Assembly: GCA_014382015.1 (NCBI GenBank)
Contig: JACNKN010000036.1
Span: forward strand, 2,585-54,450
Direction: 5' to 3'
Source: Fidelibacterota bacterium
GTDB lineage: Bacteria; Fidelibacterota; Marinisomatia; Marinisomatales; TCS55
DNA length: 51,866 nucleotides
The translations under genes and the position numbers were made by a program. This document shows, one piece after another, positions 8,218 to 16,146 of the stretch. The notes beneath the pieces are model-generated. The model saw nothing but the letters and a program-made list of their open reading frames with translations. It did not search any database and had not been told where the DNA came from. The number at the start of each line of letters is the position of its first letter. The stretch's first letter is position 1.

Positions 8218-9059
8218 AGAAGCGCGGATTTATTATGATCGTCATTCTCTGGGGATGGCATTTACCTGCCCAAAATATCGATTTATATATAACCCTTCTT
8301 GAAAAGGGGAAAATGGATGAAGTGAGGGAAACACTTCCAGAATTATTGGACAGATATCCGGATGAAGCCGGTGTCTATTATCTCCAGGCAATGTTAAATG
8401 AAAATGGCGATTCTTCTCTGGTTTTGTTTCGGAAATTGATTGAAAACTTTCCCGAATCAGATTTTGCTTCAAAATCTGAAATGAAGGTTGGAGAATACTT
8501 ATTTTCAAGAGGGTTATACTCTCAGGCTGGCGTCCAGTTTAAAACTATCTTATCCAAATATCCCCAGGGGGATCACCGTCAAAGGGCCATGGACCTGATG
8601 GTGAATGCATACTTTGCAACCGGGGAAGAAAAATTAGCCAAGGCAACGCTGCGAACGTTTAAGCAATTATACCCGAGCCTTAATTATAAAAAATATGGAA
8701 TTGATGGTTTAGATAATTCTTCCCGTGATGCGAAATTGGTGCGGTTAGATCCGGATGCCACGAGCAATCGAATAAAATCTTTCAAGGCTTCGCGAAATGT
8801 CATCATCCCGAAATACATTCCAAAACCATGGGTTATACAGGTGGGTGCTTTCGGTAAATATGAAAATGCAAATCGTCTAAAAAAACAGCTTCAGGGGAAT
8901 GGATATGCTACGGAAGTTCATTCTGTTAATTCCAATGGAAAAAGACTTCACGCTGTCCGGATTGTACGTTTTGAAACAAAAAAGTCCGCAGAGAAAATAG
9001 GACGGAAATTGAAAAAGAAATTTGGATTAGATTTCCGGGTCTTAAATAACCCTGAATAA
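8214..9059 (+). CDS. Secreted TPR and SPOR-domain protein
   Basis: A 281-residue exported protein. A signal peptide covers about residues 1-20, ending before QNID. TPR-like helices occupy residues 25-150 in the style of YbgF/BamD repeats. A SPOR domain fills residues 200-281 (PWVIQVGAFGKYENANRLKK). SPOR domains bind denuded glycan strands at the division septum, so a role in envelope constriction is likely. Its ATG overlaps the lapB-like stop by 4 bases, making it the last gene of the miaB-lapA-lapB run. The SPOR call is strong; the exact role is inference. Confidence 0.85.
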   Translation: MKKRGFIMIVILWGWHLPAQNIDLYITLLEKGKMDEVRETLPELLDRYPDEAGVYYLQAMLNENGDSSLVLFRKLIENFPESDFASKSEMKVGEYLFSRGLYSQAGVQFKTILSKYPQGDHRQRAMDLMVNAYFATGEEKLAKATLRTFKQLYPSLNYKKYGIDGLDNSSRDAKLVRLDPDATSNRIKSFKASRNVIIPKYIPKPWVIQVGAFGKYENANRLKKQLQGNGYATEVHSVNSNGKRLHAVRIVRFETKKSAEKIGRKLKKKFGLDFRVLNNPE

Positions 9060-9147
9060 CTGGATTAGTTAAGAATATGCCGCTAAGAGCACAAATAGTC
9101 GATAATAATTTCAGTGTTTCTTTGTCCGCTTTGTGGCTTGATAAAAT

Positions 9148-9240
9148 GGGAATGATTAGGAGGCTGGTGCCCCTCGCGGTCTTCAACACCGTTGTCCTGC
9201 TGATAAGGTGGGAGTTGGGTTCGATTCCCAAGCGTTCCCG
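9148..9240 (+). tRNA. selC: tRNA-Sec (anticodon TCA)
   Basis: The folded sequence gives a long acceptor arm, GGGAATGA (9148-9155) against GCGTTCCC (9232-9239), with one mismatch at its base. A six-pair D-stem with one A-C mismatch closes a TGGT loop (9165-9168). The anticodon stem CGGT/ACCG carries loop CTTCAAC, so the anticodon is TCA at 9183-9185. A long variable arm (about 9193-9214) and a perfect five-pair T-stem (TTGGG/CCCAA) follow. The 8+5 acceptor-T stack, the long D-stem and the UCA anticodon are the marks of bacterial selenocysteine tRNA. G9240 is the discriminator and CCA is not encoded. It reads UGA with SelB and is charged through serine by SelA; no sec genes are in this window. 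Confidence 0.88.
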
Positions 9241-9251
9241 CAAAAACTTGA

Positions 9252-9318
9252 AGAGTGGGTTCCCTGCCCGCTCCCGACTAACGGGAGGGCAGGCGGGGAT
9301 TCCCAAGCGTTCCCGCAA
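9252..9318 (+). repeat. Duplicated tRNA-Sec 3' end carrying a palindromic insert
   Basis: Bases 9298-9318 repeat 9223-9243 exactly (21 bases: second half of the T-loop, T-stem, acceptor strand and following CA). Bases 9257-9262 (GGGTTC) repeat the first half of the T-arm. Between the halves sits a 35-base insert, 9263-9297. It forms a long hairpin: CCTGCC/GGCAGG and CTCCCG/CGGGAG around an ACTAA loop, with a two-base bulge. The insert therefore splits the copied T-loop precisely between TTC and GATT. It resembles REP-type palindromes; the link to a RAYT transposase is inference. Confidence 0.8.
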
Positions 9319-9343
9319 GATTTAATGAATTAAAAGGAATAAA

Positions 9344-9688
9344 ATGAATAAAAAACAAAAACTGGTTGCGAAAAAACATCGTCGAAATAGAGCGCGTTTA
9401 AAAGCGTTAAAACAAGCTTCAATTTCTTCAGGAAAAAAAGCGGAAGTAAAGGCCGTTCCTAAAATAGAAAAAAAAGCGAAGTCAAAACCTAAAAAGACAA
9501 TAGATAAAAAGCCTGTAGCCAAAAAGGCAGCGACAAAAAAGGCGACTCCTAAAAAAACAACCAAGAAAAAAACTGTCGCCAAAAAAACTACAGCTAAAAA
9601 ATCAACTGTAAAGAAAACAACTGTCAAAAAATCGACACCAAAGAAAAAAACTGCAAAAAAGACAGTAAGCAAAAAGTCTGATATATGA
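9344..9688 (+). CDS. Histone H1-like Lys/Ala-rich basic protein
   Basis: A 114-residue, extremely basic protein. Residues 1-28 form a Lys/Arg/Ala helix (MNKKQKLVAKKHRRNRAR). From residue 45 to the end the chain is a low-complexity run of short units such as KKATPKK, KKTTKKK and KKSTVKK, resembling the C-terminal tail of eukaryotic H1 and bacterial H1-like proteins. Such tails bind and compact DNA without sequence preference. A good ribosome site (AAAAGGAATAAA) precedes ATG 9344. It is followed by a small membrane protein with a 4-base overlap. Function is inferred only from composition. Confidence 0.75.
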   Translation: MNKKQKLVAKKHRRNRARLKALKQASISSGKKAEVKAVPKIEKKAKSKPKKTIDKKPVAKKAATKKATPKKTTKKKTVAKKTTAKKSTVKKTTVKKSTPKKKTAKKTVSKKSDI

Positions 9689-9900
9689 ATGAGACTCTGA
9701 AAGTAAAAATCCGCCTTGGGTTTGGATTAGTCTTTTTCGTCGGGGCGATAGGAACTTTTATTTTTGGATGGATGGAGCGATCAGCCGGGAATTCATTTAA
9801 TCAAATCTGGATGTTGGCTATCATTATGCTTTTAGGTGCCATGATGCAACTTCAGAAAATTGGCGGGGGCCAGAAAAAAAGCCAGAAAAAAGAAGAATAA
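9685..9900 (+). CDS. Small two-helix membrane protein
   Basis: A 71-residue protein with two hydrophobic helices (about residues 11-30 and 40-58) and a Lys/Gln-rich C-terminal tail (KKSQKKEE). The ATG overlaps the stop of the H1-like gene (ATGA), so the two are translationally coupled. No family was recognised. A Gly-Trp-Met-Glu-Arg turn between the helices is the only distinctive feature. Confidence 0.65.
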   Translation: MNETLKVKIRLGFGLVFFVGAIGTFIFGWMERSAGNSFNQIWMLAIIMLLGAMMQLQKIGGGQKKSQKKEE

Positions 9901-9909
9901 GCTTTAGTC

Positions 9910-10650
9910 ATGCGTTCGGCAATCGCTGAATATTTAAACACATACACGCCATTTGAGTTATTTGGGACGTCCCATTGGGCAGGTATTCTATTATTCTTAT
10001 TTTTAGTCATTTGGCTCCCCTGGTTCGCTAAAAACCACTTGAGACTTAAATCCCAACAACAGGTGGGTGCAATTTTGGGGATTCTTGTTGGTATCAATTA
10101 CCCCATATGGGTCCTTTTAGAATGGATGGGAGGGTCCTTTGACATTACCCTCCATTTACCGGTACATCTTTGTCGTCTGGCGAATCTGTTATTACCACTG
10201 GTCATGATTAATCGAAACTTTCGTGTTTTCGAAATTCTATATTTCTGGGGATTATCAGGCGTTTTCCAAGGAATGATTACACCAGATTTTGTGCAGGATT
10301 TCCCCCATTTCCATTATTTCAGATTTTTTGTTGGACACAATCTCATGGTGGTCGCCCTGATTTATGCTGTCGTAGTTTATAATATGAAACCGACGTTGGC
10401 TGGCCTGAAGAAAGCATTTATTGCGATGAACGCATTTTTACTACTGGCAATCGTAACAAATATACTACTGGATTCAAATTACTTTTGGATCATGGGTAAA
10501 CCACCTACGGCTACATTACTCGATTATTTAGGTCCTTGGCCCTGGTATATTTTATCTGCAGAATTTGTTGCATTAGCCCATTTTGGTTTTGCATATTTCA
10601 TTTACATAATGATTGAAAAATATTCCATAAAGAACGCAGTGATACAGTGA
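9910..10650 (+). CDS. Integral membrane protein of the TIGR02206/YwaF family
   Basis: A 246-residue protein with six to seven predicted membrane helices. The features match the YwaF (TIGR02206) family of uncharacterised membrane proteins: an N-terminal Phe-x-x-Phe-Gly-x-x-His-Trp segment, a conserved LHLPVHLCRLANLLLP helix, WGLSGVFQGMITPDF, and HYFRFFVGHN with conserved histidines. The function of the family is not known. The next gene starts at a GTG overlapping its stop, so the two form one unit. Confidence 0.8.
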   Translation: MRSAIAEYLNTYTPFELFGTSHWAGILLFLFLVIWLPWFAKNHLRLKSQQQVGAILGILVGINYPIWVLLEWMGGSFDITLHLPVHLCRLANLLLPLVMINRNFRVFEILYFWGLSGVFQGMITPDFVQDFPHFHYFRFFVGHNLMVVALIYAVVVYNMKPTLAGLKKAFIAMNAFLLLAIVTNILLDSNYFWIMGKPPTATLLDYLGPWPWYILSAEFVALAHFGFAYFIYIMIEKYSIKNAVIQ

Positions 10651-11168
10651 ACTCCATTTTATCGAAGATAGTGCTCTTATCCATTCTTTTTTCTTTTAGT
10701 TTGTCTAGCCAAATCCTGGAACAACAGAACAAACTGCTTTGGGATGGTACCGATTGGGAGCATGTAGCCAATCGGGTTGATGGAAATCCTGAAATGACTT
10801 ATCGAATAAAATCTGCCTACCTTACGGGTGTATTAGATGGCCGTTTATATTATTATCTGAAGGCATGGGGAGAGAAGCAGGCATTTGCCGATAGTCTTTA
10901 TGGGGACCGGGTTGATTATCTTACACCCCGGGAAACGGTTCGTCAGTTAGATCGTTTTTATGAAGATCCATTAATGGACTTTGTTCCGGTTGTTTCTGCC
11001 ATGATTATTGTCCATATGCAGGCGGAACTGGTACCCAAAAAAGTGATCGATCAATATGTAACTCAAACTAAATATTGGATTAATCAACTGACATTGGATA
11101 TGCAGAGTCGTGGCATGCATGAATTGTTAAAAGAGAAGCAGGAAAAGCACTCCAATAAAAAGCGTTGA
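10647..11168 (+). CDS. Secreted protein of unknown function
   Basis: A 173-residue protein starting at GTG 10647, overlapping the upstream stop. Residues 1-21 look like a signal peptide (LLSILFSFSLSSQ) cut before ILEQ. The mature part is helical and charged, with a TYRIKSAYLTGVLDGRLYYYL segment and a Lys-rich C-terminus. It resembles small Rap1a/Tai-type helical exported domains in size and in the YLxGxxD pattern, but I cannot assign it. Periplasmic location is inferred from the signal peptide. Confidence 0.65.
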   Translation: MNSILSKIVLLSILFSFSLSSQILEQQNKLLWDGTDWEHVANRVDGNPEMTYRIKSAYLTGVLDGRLYYYLKAWGEKQAFADSLYGDRVDYLTPRETVRQLDRFYEDPLMDFVPVVSAMIIVHMQAELVPKKVIDQYVTQTKYWINQLTLDMQSRGMHELLKEKQEKHSNKKR

Positions 11169-11202
11169 CCCTCTCCGGATTGCAAAAATCCAAGCATGGA
11201 TT

Positions 11203-11228
11203 GCAATGATGAGGAAACGAATCATTGC
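11203..11228. repeat. Intergenic hairpin GCAATGAT / ATCATTGC
   Basis: A perfect 8-base inverted repeat (GCAATGAT at 11203-11210 and ATCATTGC at 11221-11228) surrounds a 10-base loop in the 185-base gap between 11168 and 11354. There is no T-run, so it is not a classical terminator. It looks like a dispersed intergenic palindrome. The rest of the gap, down to the ATG at 11354, shows nothing I can call. Confidence 0.45.
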
Positions 11229-11353
11229 GACTCAAGGGATTCGAAAAGATTCAATTCGCTCATCATTTCACACCGTCGTCATTTCGTCTTTTTTAGTGAA
11301 CTGATTCGTATTTCGTTCGTTGTAATTTATCATTCCCATTTTGTTCAAGAATC

Positions 11354-12430
11354 ATGACTGAAACACAATTTCGAAATATACTAAAAAAACTGGATAATTA
11401 TTTTCGTCCCACTCAAATCGGTTCGAATGAAGGTGAATGGCTTGCGGTAGGAAAATTATTGAGTGATACGGCTCAAACTGATTTAGATCATATTCTTAAA
11501 AAAGAAGGATACGTTTATTCGGTAAAGAATAACGGTGGTGATACCTACTTGAGATTAAAGGATAGGGAAGATAACGTCATATTAAAAATTCCATCCATTC
11601 CGCGGATTCATTGGATTTTATTTTTATTGACAGTTTTTACGACTTTACTGGCAGGTGCCATGATGGAGGGTGCTCGCATTTGGGAATCGCCCATAGAAAT
11701 ATTAAAAGGAATTCCGTTTTCAGTAACATTGATGCTGATTTTAGGTACCCATGAATTTGGTCATTATTTTTATGCCCAGAAGCATAAGGTAGATGCGACT
11801 TTACCCTATTTTATTCCGGCTCCCCCATTCCTGTTTCTCATCGGAACATTTGGTGCATTCATTAAAATTAAATCACCCATTTATCGAAAGGATGTACTCC
11901 TGCAAATTGGCGCCGCAGGACCGATTGCCGGATTTATTATTGCCGTCCCTGCCTTGGTGATTGGGCTATGGTTATCGGATGTGGTGGAAAAAGTAGATGT
12001 ACAAGGCGCATTAATGTTGGGAGATTCTATTTTAATGAAAATCCTTACCTGGGTTACCCACCCTGGACTACTGGAAAATCAGGATATTATGCTGCATCCC
12101 ATTGCATTTGCAGGGTGGATAGGATTATTAGTGACCATGCTTAACTTGTTGCCCATCGGTCAATTGGATGGGGGGCACGTGGCCTATGCCATGCTGGGCG
12201 AAAAACAGGGGTGGGTGGCTAAAGCCGCATTTGCTGCATTAATTCCTTTAAGTTTTCTTTCGTTGAATTGGTTGGTTTGGGGAATTTTAATTTTGTTCCT
12301 CATGCGCTCAACAAAACATCCACCCATTCAGGATATTCACGCGCCCCTATCCAAAAATAATATGCGGGTAGGATTCACATGTTTAGTCATTTTTATACTT
12401 TGTTTCATACCTGCCCCATTCAGTATGTAA
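11354..12430 (+). CDS. M50-family (site-2 protease type) membrane metalloprotease
   Basis: A 358-residue intramembrane protease. An N-terminal soluble region of about 80 residues is followed by six or so membrane helices. The zinc-binding HEFGH motif lies in ILGTHEFGHYFYAQKH (about residue 135). The third ligand is in NLLPIGQLDGGH near residue 265, matching the NPDG-type motif of the family. The order and spacing resemble plant EGY and bacterial homologues. Family members release membrane-bound regulators or clear membrane stubs. Its stop overlaps the start of the next gene by one base (TAATG). Confidence 0.9.
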   Translation: MTETQFRNILKKLDNYFRPTQIGSNEGEWLAVGKLLSDTAQTDLDHILKKEGYVYSVKNNGGDTYLRLKDREDNVILKIPSIPRIHWILFLLTVFTTLLAGAMMEGARIWESPIEILKGIPFSVTLMLILGTHEFGHYFYAQKHKVDATLPYFIPAPPFLFLIGTFGAFIKIKSPIYRKDVLLQIGAAGPIAGFIIAVPALVIGLWLSDVVEKVDVQGALMLGDSILMKILTWVTHPGLLENQDIMLHPIAFAGWIGLLVTMLNLLPIGQLDGGHVAYAMLGEKQGWVAKAAFAALIPLSFLSLNWLVWGILILFLMRSTKHPPIQDIHAPLSKNNMRVGFTCLVIFILCFIPAPFSM

Positions 12431-14679
12431 TGCGACGATCTCTCCTATTTCTTTTGGCATTTGGATTCCTTTTTGCTCAAGTCCGTGTGGGCGAAATGAA
12501 ATCCATCACCTCATCTCTGGATGTTCGATCGATCATTGGTTATGGAGATGAAATCATTCTCGCCACTCAAGGCGGATTAGGTGTTTATCAATCAGATTCA
12601 GGTAATTATATGGTCTATACCATAGACCACGGTTTGGTTGATACAGATCTAAATACGGTTCATATAGGTCCTAAAGGGCTATTATGGATTGGAAGTGACA
12701 CAGGCGTTCAAGTCTGGAATTTAGATGAAGAAAATCTATTGGATTGGTTTCAATTAGATATAGAAGATGTGTCGGGATTTGTTACATATAAGGATATGGT
12801 TTATGGTGCAGTTAAGCAGAATGGCACATGGGGAATCATGGAATTTATTCATTCGAAAGACAGGACATATTATAGAGATTTTTATGGACGGGATGATATT
12901 GGGTATATTGATGATATTATAAAATTTGGTGATGATCTCATTTTGTTAACAGATTTGGGACTTATTGGAGGGAATCCGCATCAAACGCATCCCATCTATT
13001 GGGAAAAGCGTTTTACGGAAATTGGTTTACCTATCGTTGCTATAGCAGAAAAAAATGATGAATTAGCCGTTGTGACTCCACAAGCCATTTATTCGATTCA
13101 ATTGAATAAAAATCCGGTTCCTTTGGTTACAAATCAATCTGAGTTTAGCACGATTCGATCCATTGCAGTTCGAGGACTGTTGGATTATATGGCTGTTACG
13201 GACTCTGCCATTTACCGAATTGGGACAGATACGTTTGAAAAACAATTTTCCGATGCTGGTTTTCATTTCTCTGATATTAAAATAACCAATTCCTCGACTA
13301 TCATTGGGACGAATCTTGGATTCGCTCAATTTGATGAGTCAACTTTGAATCATGTTGCAGGCAATGAACCCATTGTTTCTGCCCCTCAGGTTATCTCTAT
13401 GACTTCTGATAATCAACTGATTATGGCAAACGCAAATGGTATATCTTTGAGTGGGTGGTATAACCTGTCAACTTCTGCAAAAGCCACTGGGTATTCCACT
13501 CAGTTGAATCTTGAAAAAATCCCCATCGATTTGGGGAACCGGGTATCAAGGATAAATCTGGGTAAGGATGGATTTGTTTATATGGGTTTAATCCATTCAA
13601 CCTCGGCGGGAATCGTCGCCCTGGATGTATCCAATGGTATTAAAGCACACCAACTTTATTTTCCAAAAACACAATCGACAGAGGATAAAACCTTTATTGT
13701 TTCTGGAATTGCCCTGGATGGGAAGGAAAATATTTGGGGAACGTCCGGCAATAATTATAATCAGCCGCTCAGTGTATTCAATGGAAGTTTGTCTCGGCAC
13801 TTTTCCATCAATGAAAGTGGGGGTATTTTATCGAATGGTTCAAATGCCATTGCAGTAGATAATTTCAATCGAATTTGGATTGGCTCACCCTCGGGACTCG
13901 TCATGTATAAATATTCAGGAAATGTGATGGATCCAACCAGTGAGATATGGGTAGAGGAAAGGGTGGATCCCGGTATAACGATTCGCGTTCCGTTGGATAT
14001 AAATGTTTCAGCCAAAAATCGATTATGGATTCTTACTCCGATTGGGCTCATTCATAAAGATCTGCAGGTATCAGACACGAATCCAGTGAGCCAAACCGGT
14101 CCTACTGCAACCAATGGAGAATTATTTCCCTATTTCCCCAATGTTGTTTTTAATTCCCATTCACGAATTCGGTTTGATCCCAGGGGAAATGTATGGGTGA
14201 CTTCCGAAACTGACGGTGTTCATATTGTGACTGAAAATGGCGAATATTGGCCCGATATTAATGGTTTAAATGAGCGTAACAGCAATCTCCTTTCTAACCA
14301 TGTGAATGATGTGACTTTTGACAATGAAGAAGGGATGGCTTATATAGCCACGGATAAAGGGGTCAGTGTTATTCGTATTCCGTTTGCGGAAGAAAAAAAA
14401 TCATATAGTTCTGTAAATATTTTTCCCAGTCCATTCCGTATTCCCAGTTCAATACCTATGACGGTTGAGGGATTAAAAGATGAAAGTTCACTTAAAATCA
14501 TGACGTTGAATGGAGAGGTGCTGAGATCGATTTCCAATTCAGATGTTCAGGGGTACCAAGCATATTGGGATGGACGAGATGCATCAGGGCAATTAGTTGG
14601 AACCGGTGTTTATCTCATTGCTGTATATGATAAAAGTGGTGCATCCACAATTGAAAAGGTAGCGGTCATCAGGGAATGA
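12430..14679 (+). CDS. Secreted beta-propeller protein with C-terminal sorting-type domain (PorZ-like)
   Basis: A 749-residue exported protein. The ATG at 12430 is chosen because it gives a clean signal peptide (MRRSLLFLLAFGFLFAQ); an upstream in-frame ATG at 12379 would run through the protease gene. Residues 30-640 hold repeated propeller blades of the two-component-regulator type (GLLWIGSDTGVQVW, RIWIGSPSGLVMY, GNVWVTSETDGVHI). The last 90 residues form a FlgD/Por-type sandwich (FPSPFR, YQAYWDGRDASGQLVGTGVY). Size and domain order resemble PorZ of the type IX secretion system, which helps attach A-LPS to cargo. That assignment needs a profile search. Confidence 0.75.
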   Translation: MRRSLLFLLAFGFLFAQVRVGEMKSITSSLDVRSIIGYGDEIILATQGGLGVYQSDSGNYMVYTIDHGLVDTDLNTVHIGPKGLLWIGSDTGVQVWNLDEENLLDWFQLDIEDVSGFVTYKDMVYGAVKQNGTWGIMEFIHSKDRTYYRDFYGRDDIGYIDDIIKFGDDLILLTDLGLIGGNPHQTHPIYWEKRFTEIGLPIVAIAEKNDELAVVTPQAIYSIQLNKNPVPLVTNQSEFSTIRSIAVRGLLDYMAVTDSAIYRIGTDTFEKQFSDAGFHFSDIKITNSSTIIGTNLGFAQFDESTLNHVAGNEPIVSAPQVISMTSDNQLIMANANGISLSGWYNLSTSAKATGYSTQLNLEKIPIDLGNRVSRINLGKDGFVYMGLIHSTSAGIVALDVSNGIKAHQLYFPKTQSTEDKTFIVSGIALDGKENIWGTSGNNYNQPLSVFNGSLSRHFSINESGGILSNGSNAIAVDNFNRIWIGSPSGLVMYKYSGNVMDPTSEIWVEERVDPGITIRVPLDINVSAKNRLWILTPIGLIHKDLQVSDTNPVSQTGPTATNGELFPYFPNVVFNSHSRIRFDPRGNVWVTSETDGVHIVTENGEYWPDINGLNERNSNLLSNHVNDVTFDNEEGMAYIATDKGVSVIRIPFAEEKKSYSSVNIFPSPFRIPSSIPMTVEGLKDESSLKIMTLNGEVLRSISNSDVQGYQAYWDGRDASGQLVGTGVYLIAVYDKSGASTIEKVAVIRE

Positions 14680-14876
14680 ATCCTGTTATAACAACAATCA
14701 AAGTTATTATCGGTGTCATTCTGGTCATTATTGGATTTCTGGGTGGATTGATTCCAATTTTCCAAGGTTGGATGTTTGGCATTCCTGGTTTGATGTTGTT
14801 GGGCAGCGTATTTCCACCAATCAAACGCTGGACACATAACATGATGGAAAAAGTGAAGAAAAAGCTGAAATCTTAG
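14676..14876 (+). CDS. Small membrane protein, PGPGW-like
   Basis: A 66-residue protein with two membrane helices (residues 6-27 and 31-47) and a basic C-terminal helix (MMEKVKKKLKS). The connecting IPIFQGWMFGIPGLMLLG segment resembles the Pro-Gly-x-x-Gly-Trp turn of the PGPGW/DUF454 family. The ATG overlaps the stop of the propeller gene by 4 bases. It ends 3 bases past the stop of the convergent PLP-enzyme gene, so the 3' ends overlap. Confidence 0.6.
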   Translation: MNPVITTIKVIIGVILVIIGFLGGLIPIFQGWMFGIPGLMLLGSVFPPIKRWTHNMMEKVKKKLKS

Positions 14877-16135
14877 ATTTTAGATAGGGCTTGATCTAAA
14901 TCCCAGATAATATCATCTGCATCTTCAATTCCAACGGATAGGCGAATCATTTTGTCTGAAATTCCCATGGCATGCTTTTGATCTATCGGCACATCTGCAT
15001 GTGTCATGGAATATGGGTGCTCAGCCAGGGATTCTGTGCCACCTAAACTCACAGCTAGTTGAATTAATTTTAAAGAATTTAATACGGCAAATGCTGGGGA
15101 TTCACCGCCGGCAATATCAAAGCTAAGCATTGCGCCTGCGGATGAATATTGTTTCTGATAAATAGCATATTGTCCAGATTCTTTTGGTATAAATCCCAGA
15201 TAGAATACTTTCTCTACTTTTTCATGGTTCAGTAAAAAATCTGCTACTTTTGCTGCATTTTTCATTTGGATTTCCATTCGTGGTTTCAACGTTTCAAGAC
15301 TCCTCATGAGCAGCCATCCAGTCCATGGACCGGCCATATTCCCAAGAAATGTTCTTAAGCCCTTTATTCGCTGAATGACTTCATTAGATCCTAAAACAGC
15401 ACCGGCGATCAGGTCGCTATGTCCACCGATATATTTAGTGGCAGAATAAATAACAATATCCGCGCCGTGAGATAGGGGGTGCGACCAAAGAGGCCCCATA
15501 TACGTATTATCTACTGCGATTTGAACAGAATGCCCATCAGAAGTAAATTGATGACCAATATCTCTGCACATTGATATATCCATCAATGCATTTGTCGGGT
15601 TTGCCGGCGTTTCCATATAGATTATCCCCAACCGATCTCCCAAACCAGATGATTCTATTTTTTGGACAATTTCATCTCGAGTATGATCCGCATGGATACC
15701 CATCACGTGAATTCCATATTTTGTTAAAAAATGGTTAATAAAGTGGTCAGTACCGCCGTAAAGTGGCTTGCTATAAACCAATAAGTCTCCGGGCTTCAGA
15801 TATTCTAAGAGTACAGTTGCAATGGCTGACATACCACTTTCAAATACGGCACAATCTTCAGCCTGATCCCAGAGGCAAAGTCGGTTTTCGAGTATTTCTA
15901 AATCAGGATTATTAAGACGACTATAGATGAGACCCAAATTTTCATTCGGTTTTTTCTCTCGAATGCCATAAGCAACTTCAAAAAATGCCTTACCTTCTTC
16001 AGCCGTTTTAAATGCAAATGTTGATGTCTGAAATATAGGACATTTTACTGCACCTTCTGACCACTTGGATTCATATCCATAGGACATCATTAAACTTTCT
16101 GGTTTAATATTTTTAGGCAATTTCTTACTATACAT
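14873..16135 (-). CDS. Cys/Met-metabolism PLP-dependent enzyme
   Basis: A 420-residue fold-type I PLP enzyme of the cystathionine gamma-synthase / methionine gamma-lyase family. The PLP lysine is in SATKYIGGHSD (about residue 235). The cofactor-binding pieces ESGMSAIAT, METPANPT and AVDNTYMGP are present, and the C-terminal SLGGTESLAEHP loop is typical. The N-terminal PIFQTSTFAF segment also fits. The family members interconvert cystathionine, homocysteine and cysteine, or split methionine; the sequence does not separate these. It is followed 11 bases away by adenosine deaminase, suggesting a minus-strand operon with the OPT transporter. Confidence 0.88.
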   Translation of the reverse strand: MYSKKLPKNIKPESLMMSYGYESKWSEGAVKCPIFQTSTFAFKTAEEGKAFFEVAYGIREKKPNENLGLIYSRLNNPDLEILENRLCLWDQAEDCAVFESGMSAIATVLLEYLKPGDLLVYSKPLYGGTDHFINHFLTKYGIHVMGIHADHTRDEIVQKIESSGLGDRLGIIYMETPANPTNALMDISMCRDIGHQFTSDGHSVQIAVDNTYMGPLWSHPLSHGADIVIYSATKYIGGHSDLIAGAVLGSNEVIQRIKGLRTFLGNMAGPWTGWLLMRSLETLKPRMEIQMKNAAKVADFLLNHEKVEKVFYLGFIPKESGQYAIYQKQYSSAGAMLSFDIAGGESPAFAVLNSLKLIQLAVSLGGTESLAEHPYSMTHADVPIDQKHAMGISDKMIRLSVGIEDADDIIWDLDQALSKI

Positions 16136-16146
16136 AAATGATTTTC

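Noticed and set aside
9077-9325. An 82-residue plus-strand reading frame across the tRNA region
   Set aside because: It lies over the tRNA-Sec and its duplicated end. Its repeated IPKRSRK segments are simply the tRNA 3' end and its copy read as codons.
9322-9672. A 116-residue minus-strand frame rich in Phe and Val
   Set aside because: It is the antisense of the lysine-rich H1-like gene; the composition follows from reading AAA/AAG-type codons on the other strand.
11169-11353. Rho-independent terminator after the secreted protein gene
   Set aside because: The only clear hairpin (11203-11228) has an AT-containing stem and no following T-run, so I list it as a repeat and not a terminator.
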